NCBI GenBank assembly: GCA_025728315.1
Contig: JAOBJW010000002.1
Span: 47,041-111,040, forward strand
Origin: Candidatus Lightella neohaematopini
GTDB lineage: Bacteria > Pseudomonadota > Gammaproteobacteria > Enterobacterales > Enterobacteriaceae
Direction: 5' to 3'
DNA: 64,000 nucleotides
The notes under the pieces were generated by a model. The model was given only the letters and a program-made list of their open reading frames with translations, had not been told where the DNA came from and searched no databases. Shown here piece by piece: positions 56,717 through 64,000 of this stretch. Positions within the stretch are counted from its first letter, which is position 1. The number at the start of each line of letters is the position of its first letter. A program made the position numbers and the translations under genes.

Positions 56717-57529
56717 TTAAATATTAATTATATTTAATGATTCAAAACCATAGTGTTGTAATATTATTGATAAGTTTTTTGTTTTTTTGGTTAAACTAAC
56801 ACAATATGCTTTGTCACATGTAAATTTACTATTTTGGTTATAATTTATATTTTTCTTTATAAAATTTAATATAAAATTAATAGTAATGATATTAGAATCA
56901 ATAATAATCTTTTTCTTTAAAATGTGTAGTAAATTTAACGTAAATAAACTAAAATGTGTACAACCTAATATTATTGTATCCGGAGTTTCTTTACTGTTAT
57001 TTTTCCATGTAGTAAATATTTTATATAGTGGTAAATTTAATAAATAGTAACCTTGTAAAATTTTCTCTGCTAGATATACTAATTGCATAGAAGGTATCAG
57101 TGTAATTTTATATTTATAGGATAATTTATTTATTATATTACCTATATAAGTACTATAAATAGTGTTATTAGTAGCTAGTAAACAAATATGGTTATTTTTA
57201 GTAAGTTTTGTAGCCATTTGTATAGCTGGTAAAACTCCTATAATGGGATAATTTAATAAATTTCTTAATTTTGATAATGTTAAAATACTAGCTGTATTAC
57301 AAGCTATAATAATTAAATCTATTTTGCTTAACTTACAGATATTATTAATAATTTTTATTATTCTGTTAATAATATAATTTTTATCCTTATTACCGTAGGG
57401 AAAACCAATATTATCAAATACATAAAAATAATTAGAATAAGGAATAATTCTTTTTATTTGATTATAAAATAATAAACCACCTAATCCAGAATCAAATATC
57501 ATAATGTTTAATTTATATTTAAAATACAT
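56717..57529 (-). CDS. murI: Glutamate racemase
   Basis: Makes D-glutamate for peptidoglycan; 270 residues (285 in E. coli). It has IMIFDSGLGGLLFYNQI near residue 9, and the two catalytic cysteines lie in IIACNTAS near 75 and LGCTHFSL near 192. IGVLPAIQMA lies between them. It shares no operon here; rpmE converges on it. With murA, it shows that the wall precursor pathway is being kept. Confidence 0.95.
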   Translation of the reverse strand: MYFKYKLNIMIFDSGLGGLLFYNQIKRIIPYSNYFYVFDNIGFPYGNKDKNYIINRIIKIINNICKLSKIDLIIIACNTASILTLSKLRNLLNYPIIGVLPAIQMATKLTKNNHICLLATNNTIYSTYIGNIINKLSYKYKITLIPSMQLVYLAEKILQGYYLLNLPLYKIFTTWKNNSKETPDTIILGCTHFSLFTLNLLHILKKKIIIDSNIITINFILNFIKKNINYNQNSKFTCDKAYCVSLTKKTKNLSIILQHYGFESLNIINI

Positions 57530-57770
57530 TATATAATCAAAAATAGTAATTTTAACTTTGCTAAAAATTATGTATCATATTACTTTATTATATTTATTAT
57601 AAGTATAATATAGAGTTAAAGTATATTAAATAATTAACAAATTGTATTTATTTGTAGTTTACAATGCTAACATTTATTAATTTATCGTGATAATATTATA
57701 CTTAATTGATTAGTAAAATTATTAATTTTAATAATTTATTAATATAATTTTAATTAATTTTATCTTAAAC

Positions 57771-58625
57771 ATGACTAATAATCTTTTGATAATTATAGAT
57801 GGTTCATATTGTTTGTATCGTACATACTATTCGATAGTATCAATTAACAAAAATCTAGGTGAATCTAATGGAGTAATTTATGGAGTATTAAATATTATTA
57901 GTTATTTATTAACTAAGTATAAACCTAGTCATTTTGTAATTACTTTTGATAAAGGTGGAAAAACGTTTCGTAATAATTTGTATAATAATTATAAGTGTAA
58001 TAGAAACCCAATGCCAGATAATTTACGTAAACAAATTACTCCATTAAAAAAATTAATTAAAGCAATTGGTATTTCAACAATATCTATTACTGGAGTAGAA
58101 GGTGATGATATAATTGGTACTATTGCTTTATCAACTATAAATTATGATATTAATGTTATTATCGTTAGTAATGATAAAGATATGGCTCAATTAGTATCTA
58201 ATAAAATTAGATTATTAATTAAAATTTCTGGAAATGTTCTTGGTCCAAATGAAATAAAAGATAAATTTGGAGTTTCACCTAATTTAATTATTGATTATTT
58301 AGCATTAGTAGGGGATAGAATTGATAACATTCCTGGAGTTCCTGGTATAGGAGTAAAAACTGCCAGATTATTATTAAATAAATTAGGTAACCTAAAATTA
58401 TTATATAGTCATTTAGATAAAATTAATAGTGGTGAGTTTTATAGAGCTAAAAAAATTATATCTAATTTAATGCTGTATCGAGAAAATGCTTTTCTCTCTT
58501 ATAAGTTAGCTACTATTAAGACTAATGTGCCAATAAAATATTCTTATCATGACTTTATACTAAAACAATCTAAGTTAAGATTTTTATCTAGTATACTAAA
58601 GCAATATAATTGTATTGTTTCATAA
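57771..58625 (+). CDS. polA: DNA polymerase I reduced to its 5'-3' exonuclease domain
   Basis: 284 residues corresponding to the first third of E. coli PolA (928). Nuclease motifs are LLIIDGSYCLYRTYYS near residue 5, VITFDKGGKTFRNNLY near 55, the metal-binding EGDDIIGTIA near 110, SNDKDMAQLV near 140, and the helix-hairpin-helix region ALVGDRIDNIPGVPGIGVKTA near 185. The frame ends at the domain border and 53 bases later the opposing recG gene ends, so the proofreading and polymerase domains are absent. The same reduction is known in Buchnera. It should still remove RNA primers and flaps. Confidence 0.96.
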   Translation: MTNNLLIIIDGSYCLYRTYYSIVSINKNLGESNGVIYGVLNIISYLLTKYKPSHFVITFDKGGKTFRNNLYNNYKCNRNPMPDNLRKQITPLKKLIKAIGISTISITGVEGDDIIGTIALSTINYDINVIIVSNDKDMAQLVSNKIRLLIKISGNVLGPNEIKDKFGVSPNLIIDYLALVGDRIDNIPGVPGIGVKTARLLLNKLGNLKLLYSHLDKINSGEFYRAKKIISNLMLYRENAFLSYKLATIKTNVPIKYSYHDFILKQSKLRFLSSILKQYNCIVS

Positions 58626-58630
58626 ATAAA

Positions 58631-58651
58631 TTAAAACTTATTAAGTTTTAA
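58631..58651. terminator. Hairpin between polA and recG, possible bidirectional terminator
   Basis: Inverted repeat TTAAAACTT / AAGTTTTAA (9 base pairs, 3-base loop) in the 53-base gap between the converging genes polA and recG. Only two of its pairs are G-C, so it may be chance in A/T-rich DNA. Confidence 0.35.
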
Positions 58652-58678
58652 ATTTAATAAGAGAAATTAAATTAGATA

Positions 58679-60754
58679 TTATAAATTTAAATAGGATTTT
58701 TTAGGTAACCATCGTTTAATAAGTAATTTAATCTTTTCCGGATAATTTTTTTTTATGTAAAAAGCTAGTAACTTAGTTTGATTAATAATATTATAATCAT
58801 ACTTAATATCGAATAATTTTAATTTTAATTGACCAATTTGATTTAACTCAAATAATTTACCAGGTCCTCTAAGTTCTAAATCCTTATTTGCAATAAGTAA
58901 GCCATTATAATTATGACGTAATATCATTAATTTATGTTTAGCTTGATTACTAATTGGGGATGTATATAGTAATATACAGTAAGATTTATTGTTGCCTCTA
59001 CCAATACGTCCTCTTAACTGATATAATTGTGTTAATCCTAAACGATCAGCATTTTCTATAATCATAATATTAGCATTAGGAATATCAATACCTACTTCAA
59101 TTACTGTAGTAGTAACTAATAAATTAATTTTACCATCTTTAAAATCTTGTATTATTTGTTGCTTTTTAAAAAAATTTAGTTTACCGTATATTAAACCAAT
59201 ATTAATCCCCGGTAATTTACTAACTAATTCTTTCCATACTATTTTAGCAGATTTAATATGACAATTTTTAGAAGGCTCTACAATTGAACATACCCAATAT
59301 ACTTGATATGCTTTATTTAAACATAATTCATAAATACGTTTTATTATAATATTACGTTTGTTTTCTGACATTAATACAGTAATAATTGATATCTTATTTT
59401 GCTGAGATAATGAGTTCATAGTAGAAATATTTACTCCAAAATATTTTGCAATAGCTAATGTTCTAGGTATTGGAGTAGCTGTCATAATTAATTGATGAGG
59501 ATAACAATTATTTATAATGCCTTTATTATATAAAATAAGTCTTTGGTATACTCCAAAACGATGTTGTTCATCAATTATAATTAATGCTAATTTAGCAAAA
59601 TTTACTTGTTTTTGTAATAATGTATGTGTTCCGATAATCATTAGTACACTGCCGTTACTAATTTTTAAGCATTGTTCATAATAATTTTTGTTATTAATTT
59701 TTTTAGTAAGAATACATACATTAATACCTAGTGGATTAAACCATTTTTTAAATGTTTTTCCATGTTGGATTGCTAATATTTCTGTTGGTACCATAAAAGC
59801 AACTTGCTTTCCACTACCAATAACTACTAATGCAGTTAATGCAGCTATAACAGTTTTGCCAGAACCAACATCTCCTTGTAATAATCTAACCATTGGAATA
59901 TTTTTATACAAATCGTTAACAATTAATTTAAAAATGTTATTTTGGACTTTATTTAAAGTAAATGGTAAATTTTTTATAAATAAATTAATTAATTTATCAT
60001 TATAGTAATTTATGCGATAACTATTTTTTTTATCATAAAAATTAATAAAACTTAGATAATATGACAGTAATTCTTCAATTACTAATCTTTTTCTTGCTGG
60101 ATTATTATACAAACGTAAATTATTGATTATTGTATTATTTGGTGGATAATGTATATTATATAGTGCATCTTGTAGTGTAGTCAATTTATTAAAATAATTA
60201 TTACTTGGTAATAATTCATCTAATAATATATTATCTTTTAAGTACCTTAATGCATGTAATACTATTTTTCTAATTCTATCTTGACTAATACCCTTAATAT
60301 TTGGATATATAGGTATATAATCATTATTAATATAAAAGTTAGTTAGTAATCTATACTCTGGATTAATAATGGTAATACCATAATTAGTACATTTGGCTAT
60401 TCCACTAAGTAAAATAGTTTTATTTGTTAAGTAACTAATATATCGTTTAATATTTTTAGCATTAAAAAAATATACTTTAATTTTGCTACTACTGTCATAA
60501 AAATAACAAACCAAAATTAGTTTTTGATTAACATTAATAACATAATTATTTTTAATTACACCTTTAATTGTAATTAACGTATTTGGTTTAATATCTTTAA
60601 TTAGTGTAATTTTGTTGTAGTTATAATACTTAATTGGTAAGTAAAATAGTATATCACATAAATTTTTAATACCGACTGACTTTAATATATTAATGATTTT
60701 ACTATTGACATTTAATATAGTATTAGTTAATAAAAAATTACATAACGGATACAT
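58679..60754 (-). CDS. recG: ATP-dependent DNA helicase RecG
   Basis: Branch-migration helicase that remodels stalled forks and junctions; 691 residues (693 in E. coli). The N-terminal wedge domain (about 1-200) is diverged. Helicase motifs are intact: Walker A LLQGDVGSGKTVIAAL near 293, Walker B LIIDEQHRFG near 393, and LIMTATPIPRTLA near 420. Motif V VTTTVIEVGIDIPNA lies near 560 and motif VI QLYQLRGRIGRG near 590. Its good condition contrasts with PriA, whose ATPase motifs are gone. It converges on polA. Confidence 0.96.
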   Translation of the reverse strand: MYPLCNFLLTNTILNVNSKIINILKSVGIKNLCDILFYLPIKYYNYNKITLIKDIKPNTLITIKGVIKNNYVINVNQKLILVCYFYDSSSKIKVYFFNAKNIKRYISYLTNKTILLSGIAKCTNYGITIINPEYRLLTNFYINNDYIPIYPNIKGISQDRIRKIVLHALRYLKDNILLDELLPSNNYFNKLTTLQDALYNIHYPPNNTIINNLRLYNNPARKRLVIEELLSYYLSFINFYDKKNSYRINYYNDKLINLFIKNLPFTLNKVQNNIFKLIVNDLYKNIPMVRLLQGDVGSGKTVIAALTALVVIGSGKQVAFMVPTEILAIQHGKTFKKWFNPLGINVCILTKKINNKNYYEQCLKISNGSVLMIIGTHTLLQKQVNFAKLALIIIDEQHRFGVYQRLILYNKGIINNCYPHQLIMTATPIPRTLAIAKYFGVNISTMNSLSQQNKISIITVLMSENKRNIIIKRIYELCLNKAYQVYWVCSIVEPSKNCHIKSAKIVWKELVSKLPGINIGLIYGKLNFFKKQQIIQDFKDGKINLLVTTTVIEVGIDIPNANIMIIENADRLGLTQLYQLRGRIGRGNNKSYCILLYTSPISNQAKHKLMILRHNYNGLLIANKDLELRGPGKLFELNQIGQLKLKLFDIKYDYNIINQTKLLAFYIKKNYPEKIKLLIKRWLPKKSYLNL

Positions 60755-60806
60755 TAAAATTTTATTTGTTTAACAAGTTAACAAAATAATACTAATTATA
60801 TTAATT

Positions 60807-61508
60807 TTAGTAAATATTGAATTTAATTAATATAATGTTATTATCTTTAATTTCTAATATTACTCCATAATTATACCATGAACCAAGTATAATATGACAA
60901 TAATTATTACGATTAATAATTATCTCTCTATGAAGATGACCATGTATAATAATTGATGGTTTATATTTATTTACATTACGTAATAATTTATAATTATTAA
61001 TATTAAAATTATTATGTGATTTATTTGTACTATGTATTCTTATTATATTTTTTAGCTTTATTCTAATCTTAATAGGTAATTTTAAAAATAAATATTTTAT
61101 AAATTTACATCTAGTTAACCAAAAAAATAGTTTATAACCAATATCATTTGTACATAAATCATCACCATGTAATATTAATATTTTATTAGTTAAATAATTA
61201 ATTGTTAATTTAGAAGGTAATAACTTAATCTTACAAAGATTAGCATAATTGTCACCTAATAAAAAATCTCTATTACCATGAATTAAATAACATGGTATAT
61301 TATATTGATTTAGTATATTAATTACATGAGCTATTTTTTTTGATATTTTGTCTATGTAATCATCACCAATCCATGATTCAAATAAATCACCTAAGATATA
61401 TAATGCTGTAGAATGTATAGCATATCTTTTGATAAAAAAATCAAAATGATTAATAATATCTGGTTTATTATTACTTAAATGTATATCTGCAATAAATAGT
61501 ATTGTCAT
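60807..61508 (-). CDS. lpxH: UDP-2,3-diacylglucosamine pyrophosphatase
   Basis: Hydrolyses UDP-2,3-diacylglucosamine to lipid X in lipid A synthesis; 233 residues (240 in E. coli). Metallophosphatase motifs run in order: FIADIHLS near residue 5, LGDLFESWIGDD near 40, HGNRDFLLGDN near 79, LHGDDLCTND near 113 and IHGHLHRE near 195. It is divergent from cysS across an 80-base gap. In E. coli lpxH is near folD and cysS, so this is a conserved neighbourhood. Confidence 0.96.
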   Translation of the reverse strand: MTILFIADIHLSNNKPDIINHFDFFIKRYAIHSTALYILGDLFESWIGDDYIDKISKKIAHVINILNQYNIPCYLIHGNRDFLLGDNYANLCKIKLLPSKLTINYLTNKILILHGDDLCTNDIGYKLFFWLTRCKFIKYLFLKLPIKIRIKLKNIIRIHSTNKSHNNFNINNYKLLRNVNKYKPSIIIHGHLHREIIINRNNYCHIILGSWYNYGVILEIKDNNIILIKFNIY

Positions 61509-61588
61509 ATAATATATCTTAAACTATAATTATATTAATTTTAGTATATAATAAGATTAATGATTTTATCTATAAGAAATTTTTATTT

Positions 61589-62974
61589 ATGTTGAAAATA
61601 TTTAATTCATTAACAAGAAAAAAAGAATATTTTACACCATTAACTAATAATATTATTAATATTTATATATGTGGAGTTACTACTTACGATTTATGCCATA
61701 TAGGTCATGGTAGAACATTTTTATTATTTGATGTAATTATTAGATATTTACGTTATAAGGGTTACTTAGTCAGGTATGCACGTAATATTACTGATATTGA
61801 TGATAAAATTATCAATGTAGCAAATAATAATAATGAATCAGTTGAAAAACTAACTAATCGCATGATTGATTTTATGCATAATGATTTTAAAAAACTTAAT
61901 ATTATTAAACCTAATTTAGAACCAAGAGTAACCAATCATATTAGTGAAATATTAAATTTAATAATGTGTTTAGTGAAAAAAAAACATGCTTATATTACCA
62001 AAAATGGTGATGTAGCGTTTAGTGTTAATAGTTATAAAAATTACGGTGCTTTATCTAACTGTAATATTAATAATATTTATTATAACAATAAAGTTTCTTT
62101 TAAAAATAAAAATTATCCATTAGATTTTATTTTATGGAAAAGAATCAATGATCATTATATAAATTGGATATCACCATGGGGAAAGGGTAGACCTGGATGG
62201 CATACAGAATGTGCTGCTATATGTAATTATTTATTTGGTAATAAGTTTGATATTCATGGAGGTGGTATTGATTTAATTTTTCCTCATCATGAAAATGAAA
62301 TAGCTCAGGCTATTTGTGCTTATGGTGGAATATATTCAAATATTTGGATGCATACTGGAATAGTAAAAGTAAATAATAGCAAAATGTCAAAATCATTAAA
62401 AAATTATTGTACAATTAAAGATCTATTAAAATTATTTGATGGTGAAGTAATAAGATTATTTGTTATATCTAGTCACTATCGTAGTAGCATTAATTATGAA
62501 TTAAATAATTTACTTAAATCATATAAAGCATTAAGAAAATTATATATTACACTAAATTATTTTCATCAATCCACATTTGATAATAATAATATTGATGATC
62601 GATATATACAACTATTTTTTCAAGCTATGGATGATGATTTTAATACTCCGTTAGCTATATCAATATTATTTAATATAGCACATAAAATTAATTTTTTAAG
62701 AACTAAACACAATAATATAGTATTTAGGTTGGCTAATACCTTAAGAAAATTAGCTAATATACTAGGATTACTGTATCATGATACTAACGATTTTTTAAAT
62801 CAATATAAAAAAAAATTTTCTGATTTAACTAAAATTAATTTATTAATACAACAAAGAGATTTAGCTAGAAAACAAAAAAAATGGGATATAGCTGATAATA
62901 TCAGAAAACAATTATTGTTAAAAGGTATAAGATTAGAAGACCACAATGATGATACTACTTGGTTTACTACTTAA
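61589..62974 (+). CDS. cysS: Cysteinyl-tRNA synthetase
   Basis: Class I synthetase of 461 residues, the same length as E. coli. It has IYICGVTTYDLCHIGHGR near residue 25 with the zinc Cys and HIGH motif, and RYARNITDIDDKI near 68. GRPGWHTECAAI near 200 and FDIHGGGIDLIFPHHENEIAQ near 225 hold further zinc ligands. The KMSKS loop is SKMSKSLKN near 266. The C-terminal domain ends with a DDTTWF stretch. It converges on folD by 6 bases. Confidence 0.97.
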   Translation: MLKIFNSLTRKKEYFTPLTNNIINIYICGVTTYDLCHIGHGRTFLLFDVIIRYLRYKGYLVRYARNITDIDDKIINVANNNNESVEKLTNRMIDFMHNDFKKLNIIKPNLEPRVTNHISEILNLIMCLVKKKHAYITKNGDVAFSVNSYKNYGALSNCNINNIYYNNKVSFKNKNYPLDFILWKRINDHYINWISPWGKGRPGWHTECAAICNYLFGNKFDIHGGGIDLIFPHHENEIAQAICAYGGIYSNIWMHTGIVKVNNSKMSKSLKNYCTIKDLLKLFDGEVIRLFVISSHYRSSINYELNNLLKSYKALRKLYITLNYFHQSTFDNNNIDDRYIQLFFQAMDDDFNTPLAISILFNIAHKINFLRTKHNNIVFRLANTLRKLANILGLLYHDTNDFLNQYKKKFSDLTKINLLIQQRDLARKQKKWDIADNIRKQLLLKGIRLEDHNDDTTWFTT

Positions 62975-62980
62975 ATTTAA

Positions 62981-63826
62981 TTAATCTAATAAAGTAGCTG
63001 CCTGTAATGTGTTTTTCATTAAAATTGCTACTGTAATTGGTCCAATTCCGCCTGGTACTGGAGTAATGTAACTAGCTCTATTTAAAGAATTTTTATAATC
63101 AATATCACCAACTAACTTACCATTTAACTTATTAATACCAATATCAATAATTATTGCACCTAATTTAATCCACGAACCAGGAATAAAATTAGGTTTACCA
63201 ATTGCAACTATTAATAAATCAGCATGATTTACATAATACTTTAAATTATTAGTATGTTTATTTATTACAGTAACTGTACAACCAATATTTAATAATTCAA
63301 AAAACATTGGTCTTCCTACTATATTTGATGAATTAATAATTACAGCATGTAATCCAGAAACATTAATATTATAATATTTTAATAATGTAATAACAGCTAA
63401 AGGAGTACATGGACTAAGTATCGGATTATTTTGACATAAACGTCCAATATTATATGGATGAAATCCATCAACATCTTTTTTGTGATTAATATGTTGTAAT
63501 ATACTAAATTTAATGTTGCTTGGTAATGGAAGTTGTATCAAAATACCATGTATTTTTTTGTTTTTATTAAGTTTTTTAATAATAGTAACTAATTCTAGTG
63601 TACTAACAGAATTAGGTAAATTATAATATAAAGAAAAAAAACCTACTTCTTGACAAACTTCTCTTTTATGTTTAATATAAATTATCGACGCAGGATTATT
63701 ACCAACTAAAATAGTTGCTAATCCAGGAATTAGTTTTCCTAGTTTTACTCTTTTTTTTACTATTGACAAAATTTTATTTTTTATATGTTTGGCCACTAAA
63801 TGACCATCAAATATTTTTGCTGTCAT
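62981..63826 (-). CDS. folD: Methylenetetrahydrofolate dehydrogenase/cyclohydrolase
   Basis: Bifunctional one-carbon enzyme that links 5,10-methylene- and 10-formyl-tetrahydrofolate; 281 residues (288 in E. coli). It shows the substrate site YIKHKREVCQEVGF with the catalytic Tyr and Lys near residue 50 and HGILIQLPLP near 93. KDVDGFHPYNIGRL, SPCTPLAVI, VIINSSNIVGRPM and the C-terminal PVPGGIGPITVAILM follow. It supports formyl-Met-tRNA, purine and thymidylate synthesis. tRNA-Arg(UCU) is divergent 46 bases away; in E. coli folD also lies near argU. Confidence 0.97.
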   Translation of the reverse strand: MTAKIFDGHLVAKHIKNKILSIVKKRVKLGKLIPGLATILVGNNPASIIYIKHKREVCQEVGFFSLYYNLPNSVSTLELVTIIKKLNKNKKIHGILIQLPLPSNIKFSILQHINHKKDVDGFHPYNIGRLCQNNPILSPCTPLAVITLLKYYNINVSGLHAVIINSSNIVGRPMFFELLNIGCTVTVINKHTNNLKYYVNHADLLIVAIGKPNFIPGSWIKLGAIIIDIGINKLNGKLVGDIDYKNSLNRASYITPVPGGIGPITVAILMKNTLQAATLLD

Positions 63827-63872
63827 TTTGTTTAAATTAGTATTTAATTTTAATAAAAAATATATAAAATTT

Positions 63873-63946
63873 GCGCTCTTAGCTCAACTGGATAGAGCAA
63901 CAGCCTTCTAAGCTGTAGGTTACAGGTTCGATTCCTGTAGAGCGTA
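63873..63946 (+). tRNA. argU: tRNA-Arg(UCU)
   Basis: 74-base tRNA with acceptor GCGCTCT/AGAGCGT (one G-T pair), D-arm TTAGCTCAACTGGATAGAGC and anticodon arm ACAGCCTTCTAAGCTGT, reading UCU. The T-arm is CAGGTTCGATTCCTG. It closely follows E. coli argU and decodes AGA, the main Arg codon in an A/T-rich genome. Only 19 bases separate it from the 3' end of the opposing 23S rRNA gene. Confidence 0.96.
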
Positions 63947-63965
63947 AAACAACTTAGGTGTTATA

Positions 63966-64000
63966 AGGTTAAATTCTCACGGGCAATTAGTATCAGTTAG
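63966..64000 (-). rRNA. rrl: 23S ribosomal RNA, 3' end (partial)
   Basis: Read on the minus strand, the last 35 bases run CTAACTGATACTAATT, CCCGTGAGAATTTAACCTT, which aligns with the 3' end of 23S rRNA (E. coli ends GTGAGGCTTAACCTT). The following bases, ATAACACCTAAGTTGTTTT, also resemble the start of the E. coli 23S-5S spacer. The rest of the gene lies beyond the window. Where 5S rRNA would be expected there is instead tRNA-Arg(UCU) on the opposite strand. Confidence 0.88.

Overview
This window is a piece of the chromosome of a strongly reduced, extremely AT-rich gammaproteobacterium, very probably an obligate insect endosymbiont of enterobacterial descent. Proteins are loaded with Asn, Ile, Lys and Tyr, Shine-Dalgarno sequences are mostly weak, and intergenic DNA is almost pure A/T. 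There are no phages, transposons, integrons or CRISPR arrays. Nearly every local gene cluster is an Escherichia coli cluster with members deleted: ribD-ribH-nusB-thiL-pgpA against dxs, pgsA-tRNACys-tRNALeu, lptFG next to a leuX-type tRNA, gmk-rpoZ, kdsD-kdsC-lptA-lptB facing ibaG-murA, degQ beside rplM-rpsI, thrS-infC-rpmI-rplT-pheST, sufBCDSE-lpp, tRNAVal-ribE-grxD, coaBC-dut beside rpmBG-mutM and coaD-waaA, yibN-gpsA, and hslVU-priA-rpmE. I did not identify the species. The retained vitamin-related genes together with an intact-looking envelope programme resemble symbionts of blood-feeding insects such as Wigglesworthia, Riesia or Aschnera, but that is inference.

Layout. 1-4.0 kb: end of dxs, then a minus-strand riboflavin/thiamine/translocase cluster. 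4.2-6.0 kb: a 2-Cys peroxiredoxin and an L,D-transpeptidase. 5.9-7.0 kb: four minus-strand tRNAs around pgsA. 7.1-13.7 kb: yccA, fabA, valS, lptFG, tRNALeu(CAA). 13.7-20.6 kb: infA, trxB, rpoZ, gmk, the Kdo/LPS-export cluster, ibaG and murA. 20.6-24.6 kb: degQ, rplM-rpsI, serC, ydjM. 24.8-30.6 kb: a shortened thrS, infC, ribosomal proteins and pheST. 30.7-36.2 kb: sufBCDSE and lpp. 36.3-39.5 kb: tRNAVal, ribE, grxD, tyrS, tRNAAsn. 39.5-44.7 kb: fabI, an 855-base empty stretch and nifJ. 44.7-49.6 kb: dut, coaBC, L28, L33, mutM, coaD, waaA. 49.7-57.5 kb: yibN, gpsA, tpiA, hslUV, priA, rpmE, murI. 57.8-64 kb: polA reduced to its 5' nuclease, recG, lpxH, cysS, folD, tRNAArg and the 3' end of a 23S rRNA gene.

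How the genes work together. The cell still builds peptidoglycan (murA, murI), Lpp and an L,D-transpeptidase that can tether it, lipid A/Kdo (lpxH, kdsC, kdsD, waaA) and part of the Lpt exporter. It makes flavin (ribD, ribH, ribE), completes thiamine diphosphate (thiL) and CoA (coaBC, coaD), and keeps serC and folD. Fe-S assembly by Suf feeds a pyruvate:flavodoxin oxidoreductase.

I found no clearly new multi-gene system. The notable signals are reductions and oddities inside familiar genes: infC appears to start at AUU; lptB is frameshifted in an A10 tract and lptC is gone; threonyl-tRNA synthetase has lost exactly its TGS and editing domains; PriA has lost its ATPase motifs; PolA is only the 5' nuclease; hslUV is far less AT-rich and more conserved than anything around it; and a 23S rRNA gene is followed at once by an opposite-strand tRNA where 5S rRNA should be.
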